This document shows, piece after piece, positions 25,191-34,002 of a stretch of 64,000 nucleotides of DNA. Made by a program: the position numbers and the translations under genes. The DNA comes from Meiothermus sp. CFH 77666 (GTDB lineage Bacteria; Deinococcota; Deinococci; Deinococcales; Thermaceae): contig NZ_JAGDFV010000004.1 in NCBI RefSeq assembly GCF_017497985.1, forward strand, positions 90,331 to 154,330. Direction: 5' to 3'. Under the pieces are notes generated by a model. The model did not search any database, was not told the DNA's origin, and worked only from the letters and a program-made list of their open reading frames with translations. Each line of letters starts with the position of its first letter. The stretch's first letter is position 1.

Positions 25191-25239
25191 AATGAAAGAA
25201 CGGAACCCCTTCGGGCTCCGTCGTTCCAGTGAACTACCT

Positions 25240-25845
25240 TTAGAACCTGAACGAGAACGCGAAGCTAAAAGGGGTGGCCAGGCGGGGAGTGGCGAAATAG
25301 TCGTCTGGGGGCAGCAAAAAGAGCGAAATTTCCGGCGTAAACACAAACCGCCCCACCGGGATGTTGACCCCCATACCAAAGCCAGGGTTCAGGCGCAATC
25401 CACTGCACTGCAAAGGGGCGTTGTTCAGGCTCTGGCACTGCACGTAGCTGTACATTTGGGGCCCGATGTAGCCCTGGCCGGTTTCCAGGGGAATCGGCCA
25501 GAAGTACCCCAGGTCCAGCCCCACCCCGCCACCGCTCACGGTTTCGGGAATGTAGTTCATCCCGTCGTAGCGATAGGTGGTGTAGGTCTCCCAGGCCACG
25601 CTGAAGGCAGCGGCCAGGCCCTCTTGCAGGTAGGAAGCCCGGGCAAATGCCGAGGCGCCTCCACGCGGGGCCACAATCAGCTCGGCGCCCCAGGGCCCCT
25701 GGGTGTACTGGAACCCGAAACCCTCGGGGCCGCTACGCAGGCCCAGGGCCGCCGCGCCGTCGGCAGCCTGCACCCTTGCGGCCAGCGGGGTAGACACAAA
25801 AGGCACGAAGCCGCTGCCGTAGCCTATCGCCCCCGGCGGGGCCAC
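25240..25845 (-). CDS. Outer-membrane beta-barrel-like protein, possibly with broken signal peptide
   Basis: About 201 residues in alternating small/aromatic strands ending in FSFAFSFRF, the terminal phenylalanine typical of outer-membrane barrels. GTG at 25845 is the only in-frame start, yet the frame continues upstream as an apparent mature N terminus (VIAPACAPSNVAPPG) with no start, closed by TGA. A hydrophobic stretch LILLVLLV that would make a signal peptide lies immediately upstream in a different frame. The gene may therefore carry a frameshift near 25880-25900. If the sequence is right it may be a pseudogene. Function unknown. Confidence 0.6.
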   Translation of the reverse strand: MAPPGAIGYGSGFVPFVSTPLAARVQAADGAAALGLRSGPEGFGFQYTQGPWGAELIVAPRGGASAFARASYLQEGLAAAFSVAWETYTTYRYDGMNYIPETVSGGGVGLDLGYFWPIPLETGQGYIGPQMYSYVQCQSLNNAPLQCSGLRLNPGFGMGVNIPVGRFVFTPEISLFLLPPDDYFATPRLATPFSFAFSFRF

Positions 25846-25946
25846 GTTGGAGGGGGCGCAGGCGGGAGCAATTACACAAGCAGTACTAACAGAATGAGGT
25901 GGGTTCCGTACCCTTCATCCCACGCAACCCATCCAGGGCGACAAGT

Positions 25947-26816
25947 TCAAATGCCCTTAGAGCCGGAGGTTTCGCGTTGTATTGCTCGTTGGTTCAGGTA
26001 GGCTTCCAGGTGCTTCTGAAAAGCCGCCATCAAAGCCCGGGCGTAAGGCCCCACCTGGCCGCTACCTACGGGCCTGTCCTCGATCCGGGTAATGGGCATG
26101 ACCTGCCGGGTGGCGCCCGTGAGGAGCACCTCGTCGGCGGTAAACAGCTCCTCGAGGGCAATGGTGCGCTCCTCGATGGGCAGAAGGGGCTTTGCCACCT
26201 GCAGCAGGTGCCTGCGGGTGATGCCCGGCAAGACCCCTTCCCGGGCGGTTATCAGCACCCCGTTCTTGATGACGGAAAGGCTGCTGCGGCCCCCTTCCGA
26301 GACCCATTGCCCGTCGTGGTAAATCACCTCGGTGGCTCCCTCGGCCCGCACCCGCCGGGCGAGGCGCACCGCTACTAAGTAGTCGGTGGTCTTGGCCTCG
26401 GGCAGCTCGCGCAGGTTCTGGTGCAGAATCACCTTGCCGCCCTGCTCGTAGAGGTGGGGCGGGGGTGGGTTGACCGCAATGGGGGCGATGACCAGGTTGG
26501 GCCTACTGGGGGTAAAGGCGTCCTCGGAGTAGCCGCCTGTCAGGAGCATCTGGATACCACCCTGCTCCAGATGGTTCATCCGAATAAGCTCCAGAATGTA
26601 GCCCTCGAGCGTATCGCGGCTGTAGGGCACCTCGAGCTCCAAAAGCCGGGCGGAATTCTCGAAGCGCTCGAGGTGGTCTTCCAGAAAAACCGGAACCCCC
26701 CGCAGAATGCGGAAAAACTCGAACACAGCGTAGCCCCGCCGCAGGCCCAGATCCGAGATGTGCAGGGTGGCCTGGGTGTGCTCGACAATCGTTCCGTTGA
26801 TGTGGGCGTACTTCAC
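25947..26816 (-). CDS. Class IV PLP-dependent aminotransferase (D-amino-acid / branched-chain type)
   Basis: 289 residues of fold-type IV. The PLP lysine is Lys142 in LPEAKTTDYLV, and the phosphate-binding VSEGGRSSLSVI and LTGATRQVMPI segments are present. Residues near the active site do not distinguish D-alanine aminotransferase, IlvE or aminodeoxychorismate lyase with certainty; FEFFRILRG and HLERFENSARLL look closest to D-amino-acid aminotransferase. The GTG start is 1-2 nt after the Doc stop codon (TGACGTG), so it is coupled to the toxin-antitoxin genes, an odd pairing. Confidence 0.85.
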   Translation of the reverse strand: MKYAHINGTIVEHTQATLHISDLGLRRGYAVFEFFRILRGVPVFLEDHLERFENSARLLELEVPYSRDTLEGYILELIRMNHLEQGGIQMLLTGGYSEDAFTPSRPNLVIAPIAVNPPPPHLYEQGGKVILHQNLRELPEAKTTDYLVAVRLARRVRAEGATEVIYHDGQWVSEGGRSSLSVIKNGVLITAREGVLPGITRRHLLQVAKPLLPIEERTIALEELFTADEVLLTGATRQVMPITRIEDRPVGSGQVGPYARALMAAFQKHLEAYLNQRAIQRETSGSKGI

Positions 26817-26817
26817 G

Positions 26818-27198
26818 TCAGGTTTCTCCCGCTACCAGTCTATGGGCAATTTGCTCTTTTGAAAGGTTCCCCTGGGCTACCTCCAGGGCCAGCTCGAAAA
26901 GCTCGTCCTGGCCAATGGTGGGGGAAAGCCCATTGAGTTCTAAAAAGGTGAGGGCGGCCAGCACCGCCGTTCGTTTGTTGCCATCGTTGAAGGCGTGAGC
27001 CTGGCTAATGTGAAACAGGTAAGCTGCGGCTTGATCTGGCAAGGTGGGGTGGAAAAGGGTCTCTTTGAAGCCAGCCTGCGGTTGGGCCAGGGCGGACTCG
27101 AGTTTGCCCAAATCCAGTACGCCGGGGTCGCCCCCGTCTAGCTCGAGCGCAAGGTCATGCAGCAGGAGTACTTCTCCCAGGGTCAGCCAGCGGCTCAT
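26818..27198 (-). CDS. Doc-type toxin (Fic fold)
   Basis: 126 residues. The Fic-fold catalytic loop is HAFNDGNKRT at 68-77, the Doc form (kinase-type Fic toxins that phosphorylate EF-Tu). The N-terminal LGEVLLLHDLALELDGGDPGVLDLGKLESAL is characteristic of Doc. Its ATG overlaps the antitoxin stop codon (ATGA at 27195-27198), as expected of a toxin-antitoxin operon with antitoxin first. Confidence 0.9.
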   Translation of the reverse strand: MSRWLTLGEVLLLHDLALELDGGDPGVLDLGKLESALAQPQAGFKETLFHPTLPDQAAAYLFHISQAHAFNDGNKRTAVLAALTFLELNGLSPTIGQDELFELALEVAQGNLSKEQIAHRLVAGET

Positions 27199-27440
27199 GC
27201 GGGGTCTTCACCCCGGTCGTGAGCGGCCAGGCGACGCAGGGTTTCGCGGTAACGCGCCAGCACCGTTCGTAGGGCTTGTTCAAAGTCGGAAGCGACCGCT
27301 CGGGGCGGGCGAATCAGCAGGCCCTGCTCGGTATTTTCTACCTCGACCAGATCCCCCGCTTTCAGGTTGTTTTGCTCGAGGAAGTCTGGTGGTAAAGTGA
27401 CGGCTGTGCTGTTGCCCAAGGTGATTAAGGTGCGCTTCAC
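27195..27440 (-). CDS. AbrB/MazE-type antitoxin of Doc toxin
   Basis: 81 residues. A swapped-hairpin AbrB DNA-binding domain (VKRTLITLGNSTAVTLPPDFLEQNNLKAGDLVEVE) is followed by a helical toxin-binding tail. A MazE-like antitoxin in place of Phd is a common mix. GTG at 27440 is preferred: a TATAAT on the minus strand ends 6 nt before it. The promoter overlaps the leaderless promoter of the divergent AddA-like gene, so the antitoxin may repress both. Confidence 0.82.
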   Translation of the reverse strand: MKRTLITLGNSTAVTLPPDFLEQNNLKAGDLVEVENTEQGLLIRPPRAVASDFEQALRTVLARYRETLRRLAAHDRGEDPA

Positions 27441-27446
27441 GGTAAC

Positions 27447-27466
27447 ATTATAACGCAATATATACA
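27447..27466. promoter_or_regulatory. Overlapping divergent leaderless promoters (antitoxin / AddA-like gene)
   Basis: On the minus strand, TATAAT (27452 to 27447) ends 6 nt before the GTG of the antitoxin. On the plus strand, TATACA (27461-27466) ends 2 nt before the ATG at 27469; an alternative AATATA lies just upstream. Only 28 bp separate the two start codons. Confidence 0.6.
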
Positions 27467-27468
27467 CC

Positions 27469-30240
27469 ATGAAAGTTCGCGTCGCCTCCGCCGGAACCGG
27501 CAAGACTGCCAGCCTGGTCTTGCGCTACCTGGAGCTTATTTCTTCCGGTACGCCCCTGCGCCGCATCGCGGGCGTGACCTTTACCCGCAAGGCCGCCGAC
27601 GAGCTACGGGTGCGGGTGGGGCAGGCCATCGAAGAGGTGCTGAGCCGGGGGCGGCATCTGGACTTTGCAGCCCAGGCCGCAAGCCAGCCTGCTTTTCTGG
27701 AGGCCGCCCGCGAGATTACCGGGGCCACCCTCAGCACCATCCACGGCTTCATGGGCTGGTGCTTGCGGCTTGCGGCCCCCATGCTGCACCTCGACCCCGA
27801 CTTCTCCATGCTGGGCGACTGGGAGGCGCAAGCCCTGTTCGAGGAGGAGTGGAACACCCTGCGCTACCTGGCGCAGGAGCCGGGCCATCTGCTCCATGGC
27901 ATGGCCACCGACGACCTGACCGAACCCCTCCTGTACCTGTTTTCCAGGCGCTCTCTGGCTGAAGCCTTTGAGCCGGGCGAAGGCGAAGCTAACGAGCGCT
28001 TGTTACGCGTTTATAAGGCCGTATACGCTGCTTACGAGGCCCGCCTGGGAAGCAACCTGCTCTCGCCCTCCGAACTCGAGCGCCGCGCCCTCGAGCTCAC
28101 CCGCCACCCCCGCGCCCTGGAACGGGTACTCGAGCGGGTGCAGGTGCTTCTGGTGGACGAGTACCAGGACGTAAACCCCCTGCAAGGGGCTTTTTTTGAG
28201 GCCCTCGAGCAGGCCGGGCTGCCCATCGAGATGGTGGGCGACCCCAAGCAGTCTATCTACGCCTTCCGCGACGCCGATGTGGGGGTTTTTCGCAAGGCCC
28301 TGCGGGAAGGCCAGCTTCTGCCGCCGCTGGCCCGGAGCTATCGGCACAGCCAGACCCTGGCGCGCTTTTTGAACCGCCTCACCGCCCATCTGGCCGCCCA
28401 GGGGCAGGGTTTTGCCCCCGAGGAGGCCCCGCCGGTGGAAAGCACCCGGCCCGAGCAGGGGCGGCTGGAGATTCACTGGGTAGATGGCGAACTGCCCATG
28501 GACGATTTGCGCAGATACGAAGCCTGGGTGCTGGCCCAGCGGCTGCGGGATTTATCGAGCCAGACCGCTTTTTCCGAGATGGCCGTGCTGGTGCGCTCCT
28601 ACCAGAGCGTACCCTTCCTGGAAGAAGCCTTTAGCGCTGCCCAGGTTCCCTACGTACTCCTGCAAGGGCGGGGCTACTACGAGCGGCAGGAGGTGCGCGA
28701 CCTCTACCACGCCCTGCGGGCAGCCCTCGACCCCAGGGGGCTTTCGCTGGCGGTTTTTTTGCGGAGCTCCTTCGGGCAACATACCGAGGAAGGGCCGCTA
28801 AAGCCCCTGGAGCTGGCCGAAATTGAGGCGGTGCTGCGCTCGAGCGACCCCCTGCAAGCCCTGGAGCTCCGGTGGCCCAGCGTGCATGCGCGCCTGCGGC
28901 AAATCCAGTCGCGGCTGCGCCTGGAAGCCCCCCTCGAGGTGCTCAAGTACCTGATCCGCGCACCCCTGATGGCGGGCCGCGCCTACCACGATTTTCTGGA
29001 GCCCAGGGCCCGCGAGAACGTGGATGCCCTGCTCTTTTACTTTGCCCCGCGCCCGCCGCAGAGCCTCGAGGCTTTGCTCGAGCGCCTCGAGCGCCTCTCC
29101 CGCCAGGCCGACGCCGGTGACGTGCCGCAGTCGGGCGAGGGCGTGCAGATCCTGACCATCCACCGCGCCAAGGGGTTGGAGTGGCCGGTGGTGGCGGTGT
29201 TCGACCTGGGTCGAAAGAACACCCACCAGGCCCGACCGCTTTACCTGGGGCGTAAGGAGGACGCAGGCAACCGCCTGACGCAATGGGTGGCCCTGCCTGA
29301 TACCCCGCAGTTTGCGGTGTTCAAAGAGCAGGTCAAGGCCCAGGAGGAAGAGGAGAGCTACCGCCTCTTCTACGTGGCGGCCTCGAGGGCCCGCGATACC
29401 CTGCTGCTCACCGGCAGCGTGAGCAAAGGCAAGCCCGAAGGCTGGGTGAGGGTGCTGGAGGCGCTGAACCTGGGGCCTTACAGCCCGCCCTACAACCGGC
29501 CCGAGTTTGTGCTCCACACCTGGCGCTACCAGCCCATACCGCCGTCCCCGGTCATCGGCCCGTCCGAACCGCCCGAGTCCTCGCCCTGGGTGGAGGCCCG
29601 CTTCGACCTCGAGCCCTTTCCCCCGCTCTTCTCGCCCTCGGCCTACAAGCGCCTCGAGGCCGAGCCCTTGCCGCTCCCCGACCCCGAGGAGGGGGAGGCC
29701 CTGCCGGGCCGGGCCAGGGCCATCGGGACGCTGGTGCACTACGCCATCGGGCAAAACTGGCACCCCGACAACCCCGTGCACCTGGCCAACCTCGAGGCCC
29801 AGGAGGTTATGTTCCCCTTCGGCCCCGACGAGCGCTTCAGCATCATGGACGAGGTGAAGACCCTGCTGCAAAACTACCAGGGGCTTCTGGGCACACAGCT
29901 CCCCTGGCCCCGCGACGAAGACTACCCCGAGTTCGCGGTGGCCCTCCCGCTAGGTACTACCGTCTGGCAGGGGGTCATAGACCGGCTCTACCGGGTGGGC
30001 GGGCAATGGTACCTGGAAGACTACAAGACCGACCAGGAGATGCGGCCCGAGCAGTATTATTTCCAGCTTGGGGTCTACCTGGCCGCCGTCCGGCAGGCCT
30101 GGCAGGTAGAACCCGAGGTGCGGCTGGTATACCTGCGCTTTGGCGAGGTCATCCGGCTGGAAAAGACCCTCCTGGAGGCTGCCCTGAACGAGATCCGGCC
30201 CTCTGAAAAGCGAAACGCGTTTTCGCAGCCTGGTTCCTGA
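27469..30240 (+). CDS. AddA-like helicase-nuclease
   Basis: 923 residues. An SF1A helicase with Walker A SAGTGKT at 7-13, DEYQD, GDPKQSIYAFRDAD and VAASRARD, followed by a RecB-family nuclease. The nuclease core is intact: Asp838 in GVIDRL, then EDYKTD with Asp851 and Lys853, and QLGVYLAAV. It should process double-strand breaks for RecA loading with the AddB-like partner at 22200. At 923 residues it is shorter than Firmicute AddA. The two partners are separated by a 2.7-kb opposite-strand block, which is unusual for this pair. Confidence 0.87.
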   Translation: MKVRVASAGTGKTASLVLRYLELISSGTPLRRIAGVTFTRKAADELRVRVGQAIEEVLSRGRHLDFAAQAASQPAFLEAAREITGATLSTIHGFMGWCLRLAAPMLHLDPDFSMLGDWEAQALFEEEWNTLRYLAQEPGHLLHGMATDDLTEPLLYLFSRRSLAEAFEPGEGEANERLLRVYKAVYAAYEARLGSNLLSPSELERRALELTRHPRALERVLERVQVLLVDEYQDVNPLQGAFFEALEQAGLPIEMVGDPKQSIYAFRDADVGVFRKALREGQLLPPLARSYRHSQTLARFLNRLTAHLAAQGQGFAPEEAPPVESTRPEQGRLEIHWVDGELPMDDLRRYEAWVLAQRLRDLSSQTAFSEMAVLVRSYQSVPFLEEAFSAAQVPYVLLQGRGYYERQEVRDLYHALRAALDPRGLSLAVFLRSSFGQHTEEGPLKPLELAEIEAVLRSSDPLQALELRWPSVHARLRQIQSRLRLEAPLEVLKYLIRAPLMAGRAYHDFLEPRARENVDALLFYFAPRPPQSLEALLERLERLSRQADAGDVPQSGEGVQILTIHRAKGLEWPVVAVFDLGRKNTHQARPLYLGRKEDAGNRLTQWVALPDTPQFAVFKEQVKAQEEEESYRLFYVAASRARDTLLLTGSVSKGKPEGWVRVLEALNLGPYSPPYNRPEFVLHTWRYQPIPPSPVIGPSEPPESSPWVEARFDLEPFPPLFSPSAYKRLEAEPLPLPDPEEGEALPGRARAIGTLVHYAIGQNWHPDNPVHLANLEAQEVMFPFGPDERFSIMDEVKTLLQNYQGLLGTQLPWPRDEDYPEFAVALPLGTTVWQGVIDRLYRVGGQWYLEDYKTDQEMRPEQYYFQLGVYLAAVRQAWQVEPEVRLVYLRFGEVIRLEKTLLEAALNEIRPSEKRNAFSQPGS

Positions 30241-30312
30241 CCCCCGGGTTTCCCAGCAATCAGGTGATTTATACCTACTGAAGGCGTGTAGCCAAGGTTC
30301 AACGGCGCACTA

Positions 30313-30382
30313 GGTGGGGATGGGTGGTGGGGAGTAGGCGGTACCTCTCTAACCCCTACCCCCTAACCCCATATTCCCTAAA
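30313..30382. repeat. Heptanucleotide repeat array, G-rich then C-rich half (10 units)
   Basis: In constant 7-nt phase: GGTGGGG, ATGGGTG, GTGGGGA, GTAGGCG, GTACCTC, TCTAACC, CCTACCC, CCTAACC, CCATATT, CCCTAAA. The G-rich half can pair with the C-rich half. It lies in the 209-bp gap between two convergent genes. Confidence 0.75.
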
Positions 30383-30400
30383 CAATTGAATGGCCTTTCC

Positions 30401-30449
30401 GCCCAACGCCTTCGGCCTTCGGCTTTGAGCCTTCAGCAATCGGCGGCTG
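30401..30449. repeat. Heptanucleotide tandem repeat (7 units, 49 bp)
   Basis: GCCCAAC, GCCTTCG twice, GCTTTGA, GCCTTCA, GCAATCG, GCGGCTG. It ends exactly at the stop codon of the secreted protein gene on the minus strand. Confidence 0.88.
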
Positions 30450-31223
30450 CTAACCGTTACAGACCGGCTTAGGCGGCAGGCTCCGGCTGTAGCTCACCGT
30501 CAGCCGGCAGGCCAGATCGGCGTAGAGGGCCCGGATGGCCTCGCCCTCGAGGTCCAGGAGCCAGCGCCGGATGGCCTGGGGGGTGTTGGCCATCAGCCAC
30601 TTTTTGGCCTCGTCGGCCTGGCCGGTAATGAGCCCGCGTCCGTAGTAGCCCAGCGCGGCGCTGCGGGCGTTGACCTCGTCTTTCTGAACCAGGGCGTCCT
30701 GCAGGGCCGCCCGGTAGTACGACAGGGTGCGGAAGCCCAGGGTGGGGAAACGGGCGGTGGCGTCTACGTAGCGCACCCCGTCCCAGGCCAGGATGTAGGT
30801 CAGGCGGGGGTAGACTTCCCTGGGCAGGCCGCCAAAGTCGGCGAATACATCGGTGCCCACAATAATCTCGGGCCGCCGGTCGCCGTCCACATCGCGCACT
30901 TCCAGCACCCCGGCGGTGCGGCCCCGGTAGATGAGCAGGTTGCGAAAGCCCTGCTCCTGGGTGAAGAAATAGGCGGTGGTGTTCGGCCCCGAGACCTCGT
31001 TAATCCAGAGTTCGGCGGGCACCTGGCCGGTCAGCTCGAGCTGCCTGACCTCGAAACGGCTTCCCTTGATCTCGACCTGTGTCCGATCTGAACGAATAAT
31101 TCGCAGCAGGCCCGGTTCTTGCCGGAGGGTATACGAACCCCAGGCGATGGGCGAATTAGAAGCAGGCTGAGCCAGGGTAAGCCCGGACAAAACCAGTGCA
31201 GTAGCTAAAATTGGCACTCTCAT
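30450..31223 (-). CDS. Secreted protein with FG-GAP-like segment, unknown
   Basis: 257 residues with a signal peptide (1-18, ending LTLAQ). VRDVDGDRRPEIIVGTDV resembles an FG-GAP/integrin-type calcium-binding blade. The rest is not recognised. Two Cys near the C terminus (ADLACRL and PKPVCNG) may form a disulfide. Probably periplasmic or cell-surface. Monocistronic. Confidence 0.65.
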   Translation of the reverse strand: MRVPILATALVLSGLTLAQPASNSPIAWGSYTLRQEPGLLRIIRSDRTQVEIKGSRFEVRQLELTGQVPAELWINEVSGPNTTAYFFTQEQGFRNLLIYRGRTAGVLEVRDVDGDRRPEIIVGTDVFADFGGLPREVYPRLTYILAWDGVRYVDATARFPTLGFRTLSYYRAALQDALVQKDEVNARSAALGYYGRGLITGQADEAKKWLMANTPQAIRRWLLDLEGEAIRALYADLACRLTVSYSRSLPPKPVCNG

Positions 31224-31280
31224 GGGGCAACGCTACCAGAGCCTTGCATGAGAGTGCGTGGGGGTTTGCTCTAGAAAAAT

Positions 31281-31718
31281 TTACTGTTGCTGCTGAAGTT
31301 GCGGCTCGCCTTGCCAGGGCTCTACCACCACCCGGGTCTCGATGTGGGCGTTCAGGGTGGCCGAGACCGAGCAGTACTTGGTGTGGGAAAGCTCCACGGC
31401 CCGCTCGAGGGCCTCCCGGGTCACGTTGGGCCCGGCGCCGTAATGGGTGACCACGATGTGGGTGTAGCGCTTGGGGTGCTCCTCGGCCCGTTCGCCTACA
31501 GCCTCTACACGGTAGCGTGCCAGGGGCTGGCGCTTTTTCTCCATAATGTCCACCACATCGTAGGCGGTGCAGCCGGCCAGTGCTGCCAGCAAGAGTTCCA
31601 TGGGGCGCATCCCGGTGGAAGGCTGGTCGCCATCCACCATCACCTTGTCGCCCTGCTCGTTGATGCCTACAAACCGGTGTCCTCCCAAGCGATGCAATAC
31701 CACTTTTTTCGTCGCCAT
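31281..31718 (-). CDS. OsmC/Ohr family peroxiredoxin-like protein
   Basis: 145 residues. The two redox cysteines of the family are present: Cys50 in ALAGCTAYDV and Cys116 in HTKYCSVSATL. These proteins reduce organic hydroperoxides with thiol help. An AGGAGG ribosome-binding site lies 5 nt before the ATG. The C terminus has a short polyglutamine tail (QLQQQQ). Closest in type to the YhfA/OsmC subgroup found in Thermus. Confidence 0.88.
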   Translation of the reverse strand: MATKKVVLHRLGGHRFVGINEQGDKVMVDGDQPSTGMRPMELLLAALAGCTAYDVVDIMEKKRQPLARYRVEAVGERAEEHPKRYTHIVVTHYGAGPNVTREALERAVELSHTKYCSVSATLNAHIETRVVVEPWQGEPQLQQQQ

Positions 31719-31844
31719 AAGCCTCCTAAGGGCGGTTCACGGATTGAGCGTAGCCATAGACCGCCACTCCAGCATCTGCTTAACCGAATAGGGACGCTCC
31801 AGAGAGCTACCCTGTCTGGATAATATCCCAGGCCCAGGGGTAAA

Positions 31845-32393
31845 ATGACCCGATTTCTTCACAATGCGCGCCGTAGCATCAGGAGCAAAGTGAACCGCAG
31901 CTTTCGCCTGTTCTCCATTGGCCCCCGTATTCAAAAACAGGGGGTGCGTTTGGTAGTGACTTCTGCCCTACGGCTGCGGATTCTGAGCCTGGGCGCTTTC
32001 AGCCGAGAGGTGGTGGTGGAGCCGCGCAAGGGCTGGCTCATGATCCATGACCGTCAGTTCTGGTTTGTGGAACGTACCCGTCTGATCCCTTTCGAGCAGG
32101 TAGAGGTCGTCACCTATGGCTTCGAGGACTGGACCTTTGGGGGTTGGTTTTCTCGGGCCAGGGATACCCAGGAACTTTTTCGTGTGGGGCTGCGTTTGCG
32201 CAATGGCAAAGAGTTCGATCTGTTCAGGTTTTATGGCGAGGGCCATTTTGTCAACGAAAGCTACTTCCCCGACTGGTGGTTCTGGGAAGATTTCCTCACC
32301 GATTTGAGCGGTACCCAGGAGCAGGAATCGCGGGCGCTGGTGGAACTCTTGAGCAAGATGATGGGGGTCAAGGTGGATCGCCCCAGGTTTTGA
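31845..32393 (+). CDS. Conserved hypothetical protein, unknown
   Basis: 182 residues, basic N terminus, no signal peptide or membrane helix. It is rich in Trp/Phe in the middle (DWTFGGWFSRARDTQELF, then PDWWFWEDFL), with alternating strands suggesting a PH-like or beta-sandwich fold. Family not recognised. The ATG at 31845 has GGGGTA nearby as a weak ribosome-binding site. Confidence 0.7.
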   Translation: MTRFLHNARRSIRSKVNRSFRLFSIGPRIQKQGVRLVVTSALRLRILSLGAFSREVVVEPRKGWLMIHDRQFWFVERTRLIPFEQVEVVTYGFEDWTFGGWFSRARDTQELFRVGLRLRNGKEFDLFRFYGEGHFVNESYFPDWWFWEDFLTDLSGTQEQESRALVELLSKMMGVKVDRPRF

Positions 32394-32438
32394 AGCTGAA
32401 TGTAAGCATAAAGACATGCGATGGCGGGCGTTGAGGCC

Positions 32439-32444
32439 CATAAT
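32439..32444 (+). promoter_or_regulatory. -10 box CATAAT, leaderless promoter of SDR gene
   Basis: CATAAT ends 6 nt before the ATG at 32451. Confidence 0.5.
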
Positions 32445-32450
32445 TAGGTC

Positions 32451-33152
32451 ATGCAAGCACTTCAGGACAAGGTGTACCTCCTTACCGGCGGCGGAGGAGC
32501 TATTGCCGGGGCGATTGCCCAGTCGTTCATCAAGGCCGGAGCGAGACTGGCCTTTGCGGATGCCTACGAAACCACTATCGCCCAACGAGCACAGGAACTG
32601 GGCGGTCGGGCGTTTGTGGCTAACCTGACCCACTACCCCGACGCCGAGATGCTGGTGCGGCAGGTCAAGGCGCAGATGGGGCGGGTGGATGGTCTGATTC
32701 ACACCGTAGGGGGCTTTGCTTACGCTCCTGTCAAGGACACCGATCCGAGCCTCTATGACCGGATGTTTGACCTCAACATGCGTACCCTGTTTTACATGAC
32801 CCGGGCCATATTGCCCGAGCTCCTGGGCCAGAAAGACGGCTTTATTGCAGGTATTTCGGCGGCGGCTGCCTGGAATGGAGTGGGGCCTGGCGTGGCCCTG
32901 TACGCTGCCGCCAAAGCCGCCGTGGCTACCTACCTGCGCTCGTTGGATGCCGAACTGACGGGCACGGCAGTCCGGGTGGCGATTGTCTACCCGATGGGCG
33001 CCGTGGACACCCCGGCCAACCGCAAAGAGATGCCCGATGCCGACCCCATGGCCTGGGTAGACCCCGCTGAAATTGGTGAAAGCCTGGTCTACGCCGCCAG
33101 CCGCAGCCCCCGGGGCCGGGTGTTGGAGTTGCAGATTTTCCCGCCTCGGTAA
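32451..33152 (+). CDS. Short-chain dehydrogenase/reductase
   Basis: 233 residues, classical SDR. The nucleotide-binding TGGGGAIAGAIA is at 13-24 (TGxxxGxG variant), and the catalytic YAAAK (Tyr-x3-Lys) is near 161, preceded by the serine in GISAAAAWNG. Substrate not predictable. The 250 bp after it (33153-33401) hold nothing I can assign. Confidence 0.87.
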   Translation: MQALQDKVYLLTGGGGAIAGAIAQSFIKAGARLAFADAYETTIAQRAQELGGRAFVANLTHYPDAEMLVRQVKAQMGRVDGLIHTVGGFAYAPVKDTDPSLYDRMFDLNMRTLFYMTRAILPELLGQKDGFIAGISAAAAWNGVGPGVALYAAAKAAVATYLRSLDAELTGTAVRVAIVYPMGAVDTPANRKEMPDADPMAWVDPAEIGESLVYAASRSPRGRVLELQIFPPR

Positions 33153-33401
33153 AACACCCTTACCGTAGGAATCTGCACACATCTCTCATTGAGCTTCTCG
33201 ATAAGACGTGCTTGAGCTGTTCTGACCGCCAATCCCTTGGGTGCCGGGGGAATCCGGGAGGGTAGATTGGGTCGAATGCACCAATGAATGTGGCGCAAAA
33301 CCCCTCTTGGGAGAGTCAAGCGCCGTTAGCTCCAGCGTAACCCAAAGTTAAGGTTCGACTCTGCTTGCCTGCTGGGCGTCTTTTAGATTAGGGTGGAGCT
33401 C

Positions 33402-34001
33402 ATGGATGTAACGGCGTATGTGCAGGCAGTGGGGTATCTGGGCATTTTTGCTACGGTATTTGTGGAAACGGGATTGCTGGTGGGCTTTTTCCTACCGGGC
33501 GACTCGCTTTTGATCGCGGTAGGGCTTCTGGCAGCGGCCAAGAAGATGCAGCTTTCCCTCGCCCTGATGGCCCTTTTCATGGGCTCGGTGCTGGGCAACA
33601 ATCTCGGGTACTACCTAGGGCGCAAGGTTGGGCCCGCCTTGCTACACAAGGCCAGGGTCAAGCCGGAAGACCTCGAGCGCACCCGGCGCTTCATGGCCCG
33701 CTTCGGGCCGCTTTCTCTATTGATCGGCCCCTATGTGCCGGTCTTCCGGGCGGTGGTGCCTTTTCTGTGTGGCACTGTTAGGATGCCCTGGCCGCGCTTT
33801 TTCGTGTTGAGCCTCCTGGGCAGCGTGCTCTGGACCCAGGGCCTTACCCTGGTGGCCTACTATGTGGGCTCCAAGATTCCGCACCTCGAGCGCTACGTGT
33901 ACCTGATACTGCTGGCCGGGGTGGGCTTTGCCGTTCTGCTGGCCGCCTGGCGGGCCTACCGCTCGGGGAACCTGCGCTGGCCCAGCCGCAAAGCCGAGTA
34001 G
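33402..34001 (+). CDS. DedA family membrane protein
   Basis: 199 residues with the DedA/SNARE-associated core: an early E-x-G-L-x-x-G-F-F-L-P-G-D-S motif (VETGLLVGFFLPGDSLL), then GNNLGYYLGRKVG, and a late RFIGPYVPVFRAVVPFLCGTVRMPWPRF-type segment. DedA proteins act as lipid scramblases or support membrane energetics. GGTGGAG lies 4 nt before the ATG at 33402, which decides it over the in-frame GTG at 33393. Converges on the VOC gene with 1 bp between. Confidence 0.9.
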   Translation: MDVTAYVQAVGYLGIFATVFVETGLLVGFFLPGDSLLIAVGLLAAAKKMQLSLALMALFMGSVLGNNLGYYLGRKVGPALLHKARVKPEDLERTRRFMARFGPLSLLIGPYVPVFRAVVPFLCGTVRMPWPRFFVLSLLGSVLWTQGLTLVAYYVGSKIPHLERYVYLILLAGVGFAVLLAAWRAYRSGNLRWPSRKAE

Positions 34002-34002
34002 G

